Assembly: GCA_038501195.1 (NCBI GenBank)
Contig: JBBPUQ010000006.1
Coordinates: forward strand, 3,348,001 to 3,412,000
Length of the DNA stretch: 64,000 nucleotides
Source of the DNA: Nemania diffusa
Lineage: Eukaryota > Ascomycota > Sordariomycetes > Xylariales > Xylariaceae
Direction of reading: 5' to 3'
Shown in pieces: positions 1 to 10,329 of the stretch. The notes under the pieces were generated by a model. The model was not told the DNA's origin, did not search any database, and saw only the letters and a program-made list of their open reading frames with translations. Position 1 is the first letter of the stretch. Every line of letters starts with the position of its first letter. Both the position numbers and the translations under genes were made by a program.

Positions 1-179
1 TCTGCCTCTCGGGGAGTAAGTTCCGCTCCTGTAGTCGTATAATCAGCCATAAAATAGTTACTTTCAATGGTATCTAAGAGAATTGGGGGAATATAGTTTA
101 TAGCGCTGCGGTTGCTGCTTTAGGAGGGCTGGAGGCTAAGGCAGCATCTCAAATGAGTTCAAGAGAGAAATTAACTCAC

Positions 180-892
180 TTCAAACTTCTTTTTTCTCCA
201 TACTAGCATATGCCAGGGAAATACAGCATACCACAAATCGACGAGAACACTCAAAACACCTGCGATGACGGCTGTTGGGACAGGGTTAACATTGCAGCGT
301 CCATCGAGGCTTCGGTCCCAAAGATACGCCACTGGCCGGCACATAAACCATGATATTAGCGTTGCAATCGTGACCGCTACGCTGAAGGCGATTATCGGTG
401 CCAATATGCATTTTCGGCGTTTCGTTTCAAAGTCCAGCCTAAGCAAGAAGTATCCCACGGACAGCTTCGAACTAATATTTCCGGAAATGAGGAATGTCTG
501 GCCAATGAGTTCGCTTAGTATACCTCGAGCCGCGTCACTCGGTGGATTTATTTCAGATATGTCTCGGCCGAGCCCGAATTTCGCGGAGACATGGATAGAG
601 ATTATGTACAGGAAGAAGAATACCTAAGGGGGGTATTGATTGGTTAGGAATACTATCGTTGGTTGTCGCGCACTAGCGGCTCTGGCGCCGTTATGGGTTG
701 GTCTTGAGGTTTAGCACGGAAGAGACTCACAAAAGATGCGAAGTAGTAGTAGTCATCCTTTCCCCATCGAGAGTCTGGGGTGATCTTAATACGAATGTAA
801 AGGCGAAGTAAGACGAATAAAAATGTCAGGCTGAACAAAATCCAAACCACCGCCAGCGTCTTAGACGCTGCACTACTGACACCTTGACCCAT
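180..892 (-). CDS. Partial rhodopsin-like (SAT4-type) integral membrane protein
   Basis: Fungal seven-helix membrane protein of the rhodopsin-like/SAT4 family; members have no firmly established function. Exon 1 is 892-731 (54 codons, donor GTGAGT) and exon 2 is 623-180 (148 codons, acceptor CCTTAG, donor GTGAGT); both junctions are in phase 0, which supports the intron. Seen in order: a first helix (WILFSLTFLFVLLRLY), the family WGKDDY motif, a KFGLGRD loop, VGYFLLRL, a WFMCRPVAYLWD...GRC motif and FPWHMLVW. The last family helices are missing: only a possible ADYTTT remnant is visible near 31-50, among stop codons. The gene is therefore either continued by an exon I could not resolve at the window edge, or decayed at its 3' end. 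Family assignment is fairly sure; integrity is not. Confidence 0.6.
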
Positions 893-3330
893 TGCTGAAT
901 TAAGGAATTGATACTGGAGCTCTGGAGACTAATACTCGAGGTTCGATATAGGTAGGAAATTAAGAAAGACGAGACGTAGTGACGGCGAGGAGTATAAAAT
1001 ATCCTCGCCTAGATGGATGTCGAAGAACCGTCAAGAGTTCGTCCATCCCTTGCCCATTGATATGCTCTTGAAACATTTTATTATCTGTCGATAGGAATAC
1101 AAGGTTCGGGAACCTATCAGGTAGCAGTAGCAGGCTTCATGACAGGGTCGTATACCTTCATTCTTCATGATATGCAACGGGATGACTAGGGGACCCCTAG
1201 GCCATCAAAACGTTCAGCTGCCTAATAAACAGAATAGCCCAAAGTTTTCTAAGTGACTGGTAGTTGGTAGCTCTAATTCGAGAGACTAGCCTTCTATAGG
1301 TACGTCCTGTGAAACATGAAAAACGCCCTCCCGCCTCTACCTTCTACGCTAGATCGGGCTGAAATCTTCTTTAAAAGGAGATAATAAGTGAACCCCTATT
1401 TTTACGTCATAGTTCAACAACTTTCCACTTCAAAGCAACGATTGTGACTAGTTATGTGATGGGCCATATGTCGATCATGAAGGGATCTGAGCTCTTATCC
1501 TGATAGCCCCTCCTCACCCTTAACACATATTGAGGCTAGGATTAGATATCATTCGCCCAACAAGCACCGAGAGAATGGATGAACCATTCGAGGTAGCATG
1601 GCTCTAATCCAATCAAATTAATACCTTGGAGCCAGCCCAGACTGAAATAAATCTAAAGTAGTCTATATGGAACTAGTTCTAGAACAATGCCGACTCCCTT
1701 CACATACGCAAAAACTACAACTCTACCGTTCCTGTAATGTTTTCTCCATAATCTAACTACTTGTATATAATATCTATACATACATGCAAGGGGGGGAGGG
1801 ATATATCATGCATGTCTATATACATAGCGGCTTGGCAACTTCATATTATTTTGGCGTTTTGATAGTGTTACACGCTGAGTATGACCAGGCTGTCTCTTAT
1901 AGCGGCCCGAAACTCGGCCTCGTGAATATTATATACGATGAATCTAGGGAAGATTCTCGGGGCTAGCATCTCACCCTACTCAGAAAGCTGAGTGTCTTTG
2001 CTTATCTTGCCCCCCTAGTCTCAAAATTCAGCTGGCATTGAGGAAGTGCCCTAGCTCACCCTTAGCTAGCTAGCTAGTCAACTCTCCTCTTCTTACGGCC
2101 CTAGCCGTAAGGTACATGGAAGTAGCTACAGAGACTGAAGTGCCTTATTCCACAGTATCCTACGTTCAGTATTCTGTTCCGTAACACGTTTCTACATGCT
2201 CCATATGACTACTGCTTAACTTAAATGTTAAAAAAAAACTTGTGTATCATCTATAAAATAACCGGAATAAATGACCAGTGCCAACATAGATTAACCGCTG
2301 TCGAATTGATTACTCGCATCGGGACGCAATGAACATTCTACTAATTCTACTAGACGAGAATATACTAATTAGTGAAGTATTAACCTACTTACCATACTGT
2401 CGACTCTCCACAGTAGATATTATATAACGATATACTGGGTAGGACAAATACCTAAAGACCTACTAATCTAGAATTATTGGATAAATATATAAAGTCAACT
2501 ATATGGTGGTAGACCATGATGCGGTCGCTGTCGCGCCTTTTTGTAGACTCATTTACGACACAGTGAGGGAAGATGACGACTAAGGCGCATAGGGAAAAAC
2601 GCGTTTTAATATTCGTGTCATCAATGGTCAAGTAGTGAGAGAAACCTGGATTGGTACCCAGCTATATAGGATAGCTCTTAGATAACCCGTCAACGCTGCT
2701 GTATCATTGGGAAGAAAGATAGAACCTCAGCGTCCTTTTTATTAAATTGTTGCGTGAAAGCATATTTATCTATTATGAGGGAGGAAAAACGACGCCGTCA
2801 ATACTCCTGCAGTATTAACGGTATATATTGTAAGCGACATCTATTTATAACATAGTCAGACTAGACTAAACTAGACTAGTCTAGTATACTCTAGTCTATG
2901 TGGCTAATGAATACATTACTCTTCTTGGTGATGCACAGCAAGTTTCTCATGGTATACATTGTTGCTAGGGAACAAGGGCATTGGACTGCTGGTAGAACGT
3001 AGAAGCGCCCGTGGCGTTTTCGAACTCGTAAGCCTAAACGGGCTACGGATACCGAAATATGCCTACCCAATTCTGTGCTACCTGGAGAATCCTTCGTCGT
3101 TGATCTGCATGTAGTAGATGCTTAGGCGAGACATATAGTGTTAAGTAAGGTTGTCTCCCAAGGCAGATTTGTTTAAACATCTACATTATTGAACGGGACC
3201 TGGGGAGGGGAAGTTATGTTATTCCCACGTCGCCGGCTACTTTTCAATCAAGGTTCAGTTGTTTTTTTAAAAGTCGGTAAGGTTATTACGAATCCCTAAT
3301 AACCTCAACTGAGCCATTCGATACTCTCTG
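893..3330. other. Gene-free spacer, AT-leaning
   Basis: No coding exon could be supported on either strand. The sequence is AT-leaning with many stops and contains short oligo-A/T runs (for example about 2228-2238) and one palindrome cluster listed separately. It may include old repeat remnants, but none is recognisable by eye. The last few hundred bases are the presumed promoter of the HET gene. Confidence 0.5.
2858..2902. repeat. CTAGACTAG palindrome cluster
   Basis: A perfect 16-nt palindrome, ACTAGACTAGTCTAGT, lies at 2870-2885, with further AGACTAGACTA and CTCTAGTCT arms on either side, so the whole segment can fold into nested hairpins. The same 9-nt arm recurs as a hairpin at 8756-8777. 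No function is known. Confidence 0.6.
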
Positions 3331-6300
3331 ATGTCTTCCAGCGGCAGCGGCTTCAGCTCCGGGTCAGGTCGGGGCTTCGACTTCGACCTCAGCTTCAACT
3401 CAAAGAAGCAAAGGGTTGACCCGGGGTCTAGTGGTCAAGGATTTAGTTTCAATTTAGGTAGTCAAGACGCGAACCATCGGGTTTCTAGTTTCAGTCGCAC
3501 AAATACTCAACGTTTTAACTTCGGTTCGAATACCCCGGGAGTCAACTTCAATTTTAGCGCGCCACCGCCAAGCGGACCATCGACTGCTCAAGATCTCTGC
3601 TTAGACTGTGCCTCCCTTGACCTTGAGACCGCATTCGCGCGGGCCCATTCACTCTATGAAGGCGCCCGCCGCGGCAATAATACGCGGAGGATCGTGTCGT
3701 GCCGCTCTCGCCATGGCCCTCCTTACCTCCGGGACTTCTACTTCGTCACGTCTCTTGGTGCCCGACTCTCGGAAAACCGGAGTTGTAAGCTGTGTTCCTT
3801 CTTCAAACAACATGCCAGCGATCCGAACAAGGGCATGTACAAAGTCCTTGCGATATGTAGTAGAGAGTCGAATTTGTTTGAACCACCAAGGAAGACTGCC
3901 ACGGGTAAATGGATTAGGCCCCCCTGGGAGGATATGGAATACAATGTGTTCTTGGCTGTCGTGCCAGACGTCGTCGATATTCCGCGAACGGGAATCCCGC
4001 TGCGATGGCTCGAGTCAGATTTGCCGCGCAAGGGGAGCATCTATAGACTCACCGAAGACGTGGAAGATGAAGAAGGAAGAAGGTTGGTGCTTCCCGAGAA
4101 GTTAGGATCGAAGGTTGATCGCTGTAAGTGATACTATGAGGACTTCGGCCTAGTAATATATTACTCACGTCTAGTGTGGAAGCTATGTTGGATTACTGGT
4201 TGTGGACCTGTTCCCATTCCCATGGCCCCAGCTGCAATCCCAAGAAGCCCATGGGCGCGTCTCTTCGCGGATTTCGGGCCATTGACTGCACTCAAAAACC
4301 CCCTTCCGTGCAAGACATATCTTGGGGTGAAAAGTACGTTGCATTGAGCTACGTCTGGGGAAATAGCGTGGAACAATGGCCACAGACCATCAAAGATGCC
4401 GTAGTGGTGACCAAAATGCTGGGCTACAAGTATCTGTGGGTCGACCGACTTTGCATCAACCAGTCCATTCCAGACGAGCGGATGTTTCTGATCTCAAAGA
4501 TGGATGCTATTTATGAAGGGGCCGAGATCACGATTATCAGCGCTGCAGGAGATGCGAGGGCAGGATTGCCGGGCGTGGGGCAAACTCCGCGTACGCCTCA
4601 ACCCTGTGTCGAATTAAATCCTTCGAAGGGGAAATCTACTACCAGGGGAACTAGAGAGGACACATACCTTGAGCTTGTGAACGTCCCCGAACAGGAGTAC
4701 GAGAGAGAGACTGTCGGTCATACGATGTGGCTCGACCCATATCGCCATGGGCTCCAGAATTCAATGACCCTCGATATAGACGCGGTGCTAGAAAATATCA
4801 ATCGGGAGAGTCGCTGGGAAATTCCACGCGACCACCTCGATTTCTTCGAACATATGGCTCAGGATTACAAAGTCCCATTGGACGAATTCATGGGGAAACA
4901 AGAGGAGTTCGCCCGCCGGAAAGGGATTCAACTGGCCGAGATAGTCCCGTACTTACAGCGAGAGGCGGCAAAAAGGCACGGTATCCTGATTCCCGACGAC
5001 GAGCCCTTACCGCCCGTGCCTGAACCCTCGATTACGGATTCCAGAAAGGCCGAAGTGCCGTTGCCGCCCGGCAAAGTTCCGGACAAGACGGTGCTCGTAT
5101 CTACAATGCAGGATCCTAGGATCACCATTCGAAAGTCACGCTGGGCGACGCGTGGGTGGACGTACCAGGAGGGCGTGCTTTCGCGGAGATGTCTTGTATT
5201 TACTCCTCAGCAGGTATACTGGGAATGCCGATGCATGGCCGTGAACGAATCTTTCCGATTGCCGCTACCCACATTGCATAGCCGGGCCAGGAGCGATTCG
5301 CATTGGACATTCGGGTCTTACATGTTGTCTGGCCTCTTTCGAGGCGATATGCACCAAACGCCAGCGCTACAGTACGGGTTTCCCGAGGAAGACAATAGCG
5401 GGGATGATGTGGCGGCCCAGGTCAAGAGGCTGGACTCGCATATCCGGGCATTCACGTCAAGGAAACTCACGGACCCTCAAGATTCGTGGAATGCCTTTCT
5501 CGGCGTGGCGGCACGTTACACGGGGAAGGCGAAAGGGCTGTCTTTGGTCCTTGGGATTCCATATTGGGCCGGCCTATTTGCAAATGGCCAGCCTGCGTTG
5601 CAGCATTCCTTTGCCGTGTCTGTGTCTGTCTGGTTTCATGTTGGGCGGCCGGTTGAACCCGCATCTCTCCTCCGCGTGGCAACGTGTGTTCGCCGTGCTC
5701 GGTTTTCGTCCTGGAGTTGGACCGGCTGGGAAGGGACGGCTGAATTTATCAACGGTAATACTGTTATCATGGAGGCAGACGCTGAGGGTAGTAATGATAA
5801 TGATGGCCGTGATCAGGACAGTGACAATTTCCACATTGAGTATTTCAAGACTATGACAGATCCATCGTGGGCCACCAGCATCGATAGAATCTGGTCGGCC
5901 GACATGGTGTTGCAGTCTGAGGATGGCTCTGCCTCGACTGTACTTTATGGCAATACACCGCTACACGACTTTGCGGACCCCGCCAAGAGGTGGTTGCTGG
6001 TCATCAAGAAGCCCCTCGTGCTGAAGCATCTGTATCTTATGCACACTCGGGATGGCCAGGAGTGGAGGAGGCTGATGGGTAAGCTCGTTGAGCTTCACTT
6101 GTCCTTGCCGCTCACGGAAGAGGAATTAACGGTAGGACACAAATCTGGCGACCTGGTGACAGTGCTGGTCTTCGCCAGCACCGTTCCTTTCGTTTGGGAT
6201 GGAAGGGCACAATTCCTAGTCCTAAGGAGAGCGAGCAACACCAAAGGGGACAAGTGGGAGAGAATTGGTCGACTTGTTTTGAGTATGGAGGAGCATGTTA

Positions 6301-6380
6301 TGGATAAGTACCAGAATTCACAGGATATGATCAATGATCTCCCTGTTCGTGGTTTTGGAAGAGACATAACTATTGTCTAG
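3331..6380 (+). CDS. HET-domain protein with Phe-rich low-complexity N-terminus
   Basis: Heterokaryon-incompatibility-type protein; HET domains can trigger cell death after non-self recognition. Exon 1 is 3331-4123 and exon 2 is 4183-6380, giving 996 aa. The 59-nt intron (GTAAGT...GAAG) is the one that keeps frame; the nearer TAG at 4172-4174 would break it. Residues 1-80 are a Gly/Ser/Asn/Phe-rich stretch with repeated FDF, FSFN and FNF units. CLDC and SCKLC pairs follow. The HET core shows YVALSYVWG (about 316-324), YLWVDRLCINQ (about 348-358) and RGWTYQE (about 588-594). The gap between the second and third motifs is long, with a Pro/acidic insert. The C-terminus is unassigned. It is convergent with the membrane-protein gene at 6831-8084. 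I see no NACHT or repeat domain, so it is not an NLR of the classical het-e type. Confidence 0.88.
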
Positions 6381-6830
6381 AGAAGTGAAGGGCAGTCAGC
6401 TTAGGGGTTGAGACGAGAGGCCGTCCCGGGAGTTGATGTGATGCGAGAAATTGGAAATGTGCAGCATCGCTTTTATGCTGGTGAGTAATACGATTGAACG
6501 CCTAAGAGGAATATATTATCAGTAGCATGGAAACATTGGTAACAGCAATCCCTTGATGTCTTCAATTTATACAAAGTAAATACTTTAAGATGGCGTCGTT
6601 CCAGGTCATGTCTTGCCTGACGACTGCGTTTCCTCAAGGGGGAGTCACCGAGAGCTATGAAAACAATAATCAAGTACTGAGGACGAGGAAGAAAATCAGG
6701 TTAGGGGATTAGGTAATTCTTTTTTTTAATTCACACTCGCCCGTGAAGGAGTACCATAATTATACAATTTGCTTGTTGTAGAAGCCCGCTGTCATCGTCA
6801 TCAAACGTGTCGGTATCCCGCTTCCAACAT
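6381..6830. other. Convergent 3' spacer
   Basis: Spacer of 450 bases between the 3' ends of the HET gene and the membrane-protein gene. It is AT-leaning, with a T-run at about 6720-6727. No exon or RNA gene is seen. Confidence 0.5.
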
Positions 6831-8084
6831 TCAAGGCTTTTCGATAGGCATGTGCCCAGCATCTAGCTCGTGTATACTGGACTGTTCTGCAGGCATTTCG
6901 GCATAGCCGCCATGTACAAATTTGCCTTCAGTTGGAGAGTAAACAGATGTTTTGGCGTCAAATGGGCTATTTGCTGTAGCCAAGGCTGCCTCGTCTTTGG
7001 GAGGGGGCGCAGGTGGCATTTGGCGTGACCTTTGGCGATGACGGCGAATAAACAAGTAGAATGCTCCGACTAACAGGCCTACAGCTGCCACAGCGCCAAC
7101 CACAATGCCAGCTATGGCGCCTGGCGCAAGAGAGGTGTGCTCGGAGCCTTCGTCTTGGATCTGCTCGTTGGTTAGAAGCGTTCGTGCTAGAGCATATTCT
7201 AACTAGATTCGCGGTGTCTGCTTACCGACTCGACAGAGGTCTGGCTAGAAGACGGGCCCGAACTGGTAGTGGACGACACCGCTATTCCGTCGATGACATG
7301 CGCATAGTTTGCAAATCCCGATGTTGAAGCGGTGACCAAGATAGAGCCCGAGGCCGAGTCGGAGCCAAATTTTTCCACGTACGCCGAGCTACTTAGAGGC
7401 CATTCACTGTAGCATGTGCCTCCGTACGCTGAACGAGCCGAGTCCAGTAGCGTCTGCGGGGGCGTGAGGTCGTAGCCACTTTTCCATGTCAGTATGGCTT
7501 TTCAAGTAGTACGAGATGCCACCATAATTTGTGACGGTTGCTGTGGCCCCAGAGAAGGCGAGGTAACAGACTTACATAGGACAACATGCTTGATAATTGC
7601 CATTCTCGTAGACCACCTGCCACCCGAACGGACAGACGAGAGGACTCATCAAGGGCACCAACGAGCCTACAGTGGTGGGGTTTACATGGTAGGTCGTGTA
7701 GTACTTCATGAACTCGGGTGGGTAGCAATCCGACACAGTGGTGCCGGGAACTGGAACGGGTTCATTGAGCCATATGAAATAGCCGGGCGGGGACAGCATG
7801 GTAAGTCGGTCTTCATTACACGACTCGGGTGGCATGAATGTGGTGGTGAGCGCAACAGCATAAGGTGTTGACGTCGTGGGTTGTTGGCTCGCCGTTGTCG
7901 ACGTTGGATCTGCTCTCGGATGGAGCGTCTCGGGTGCCATCTCTGCCCTTCCCTTGACGATCGGCCGGCCCAGTTCCATTGGCAACAGCGCTTGCTGTTT
8001 CCTCGGGTCTACCCGCGCCATGGTGCCGGTGCATAGTAGCACGACAGCCGTCAACGATAGACGCGACGGCCACATGTCGTACAT
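6831..8084 (-). CDS. Secreted Cys-rich single-pass membrane protein
   Basis: Type I membrane protein with an extracellular Cys-containing domain; function unknown, though the architecture resembles fungal cell-surface sensors and anchors. Exons are 8084-7576, 7478-7226 and 7160-6831, with phases 2 and 0 that close exactly, giving 363 aa. The start was chosen at the ATG whose product has a clean signal peptide (WPSRLSLTAVVLLCTGTMA). The upstream in-frame extension to 8213 is a translated GATA microsatellite and is unlikely to be coding. The ectodomain has ESCNED, SDCYPPEF, VCPFGWQVVYENGNYQACCPIGYD and YGGTCYSEWP, followed by a Ser/Thr-rich stalk, a transmembrane helix (about 269-292, GIVVGAVAAVGLLVGAFYLF), an RRHRQR stop-transfer and a tail of about 70 residues rich in Pro, Lys and acidic residues. 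The CCP-GYD junction across the first intron fixes that acceptor. Confidence 0.78.
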
Positions 8085-8164
8085 GCTGCTTCGTCTCGCG
8101 AGGACGTGCAAGACTATAAGTGCTGGAGTCGTCCACACATGGTAGACATGTAAACAAGACAGGT

Positions 8165-8205
8165 GGATAGACAGATGGATAGATAGATAGATAGCTAGAT
8201 AGATG
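8165..8205. repeat. GATA/GACA microsatellite
   Basis: Imperfect tetranucleotide tract (GATA with GACA, GATG and CTAG variants) just upstream of the start of the membrane-protein gene, in its presumed promoter or 5' leader. Confidence 0.85.
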
Positions 8206-8755
8206 TTATCCAAGTAGGATCAACGGAGGAATAATGTCTGGTTGATCGAGGGCGTGGGATTATGGACCCTATGCTTTACATATCTAGACTACCTCTTTAC
8301 TTACACAGTACCTATCCGCTTCCTCCCTCCCCCTGGTTTTGCGCTTATTTTCTGCCGAGCTGGGGGTATAGCACTGGACAGTCGCACGGGTATCAGCATA
8401 CAAGTTACCGAAAAAGGATAAAGGCGCCAGAGGGGGCCGAAATTGGATGAAGGGTGCTAGCGTCAGCATCTTGTTATTGGGTTACCAAGACTTTCAGGAC
8501 CCTATGGTTGCAGCCTCAAAAGCCATTTTTCTGCACGCTTTACGCAGCAGAGGCCAAGACAAGACATAAATAAATAAAGTGCCATCTGCTTGCCGTGAAT
8601 AATCGGACGGTGAGTTTCGTAACAAGAACTACATACACCGCGCCACCCACATGCCTCGATGGAGCCGACTGATGTAGCTGGGGACTGGGGACTTAACCTG
8701 AGACGGGAGACTCGCGTGTGGTATCAGCCCATGAATATCCTCTACCGACCTGACA

Positions 8756-8777
8756 CTAGTCTAGCTGTCTAGACTAG
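8756..8777. repeat. CTAGTCTAG/CTAGACTAG hairpin
   Basis: Inverted repeat with a perfect 9-bp stem (CTAGTCTAG, 4-nt loop CTGT, CTAGACTAG). It uses the same arm as the palindrome at 2870-2885. Confidence 0.65.
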
Positions 8778-10329
8778 ACTAGATAGCCAGCGTAGATACA
8801 TACATAGGTAGGTATCTCTCGGAAATAGGTAGGTAGGGAAATATTCTAACAACCGGCGCCACAACCAGATATTCTATATCTAGGTAGGTAGGTACCTGTA
8901 AAAGGCCATCTGCTTCTTACTCTACGGAATATAGCTTATAACCGGCACTTGGGTTCCAACTAGGTACCTAACCAGCACCCAGTCCGCGATTTTAGGGCTG
9001 TACTATTCCGTATGTGGGTGGCATCGTCGAGTTCAGACGCCATAACCAACAAGGGCCTACACCCAACACGAGCCTGTGTGTCATGTTCTCGTGCTAACGA
9101 TGAATACAGAGGCCTGCCCGAGAGCGTGCATAGTAAAGCCATATAAGAATGCAACCGTCTTCTCCGTAGGATGAGTTGGATACTACCTACCTACTGTTGT
9201 GAAATGCTCGGGTTCATATGTAGGTATGTATGTCGGGTTGTGCCGTGGCGTTGCATGACGGATATAACTGTAAGTAACCGTCGTTTCTCAACGCCTTCCA
9301 GAGGTGTGTCATCCGTTATTTTTGAAGTCGACGCTTCAGCTGGGCTTTCATTTATGCAGTACGTACCTCCGTACGCCTGATCCCTGCTTCTTTACGATAC
9401 CTATATAGTAGGTAGGTATGGCCTGCAATGGGGTCTATGTATTCTGTACAGGATGCGATTAGATAGATAGAATGATAGCCGTAGAAACGAGCGCTTGCAT
9501 CCCATATTTGCATCGTACGCCTCGAATAGTAGAACAATAGTTGAACAATGGTTGAATAGGATTCATGGGGGAATACTGCATGTTTATAGGTGCGGTGTTC
9601 TGGATCTATGCGTAGAAGTGTTTACGCATAGACGCCGGCCAGATCTTTGAACCTTCAATCACAGCATGAAGAATTTTCAAGAACAGGTCGCCGATCACAC
9701 AATCCTAAAAAGTGATCGCCGTGGCCTCGATCGAAGCCCCGCCATGGGGGGCGGGCTGACCGCCTGAGTAAGTAGACCGCAGCTCTCTACTGCGTAGGTA
9801 CTGTATTTATACTTACACGTCTACATGTATATGCATCTGGTGTTCAGTGTCAGGGCTCCCTTGATTAGGATTGCTTATCTACTGGCCAGCAACGAATCAT
9901 GACGAACGACGAAATGGACAAGATGAGATGGTGGCCTTCTCTACCACATTCTCAACGCATTTGATAAGAAGAAAGAGTGAGAAAAGAGACATCATCACCG
10001 AACGCTCTCACAACGCCATGCTGACAGCCGGTTGGTTCAGCTGACCCAAATCTCTAGTATTAGCCAGGGGTGAGATACAAAAGCAGTTAGCAATAAATGC
10101 CACCCCCTCGCTCTCTCTCTTTTATTTATTTATTTATTTATTTTTGCCTTCTTGTTTCTCAAGTTTTGGGATATGTATAGAATATGATAAGTCGCCAAAA
10201 GAGATAGATCCAAGTTTGTCCGTCCTCTCAGGATCAAAATGCAAGGGCCGTAGGGCCACGATACGCTCAGCACTATCCACGTTACTAGTGCCGTAAGTAA
10301 GGGGAGAGAGGGCAAGAAAAATAAATTAA

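Noticed and set aside
8085..8213. N-terminal extension of the Cys-rich membrane protein
   Set aside because: The extra residues come from a GATA microsatellite (YLAIYLSIHLSIHLS). The ATG at 8084 gives a normal signal peptide.
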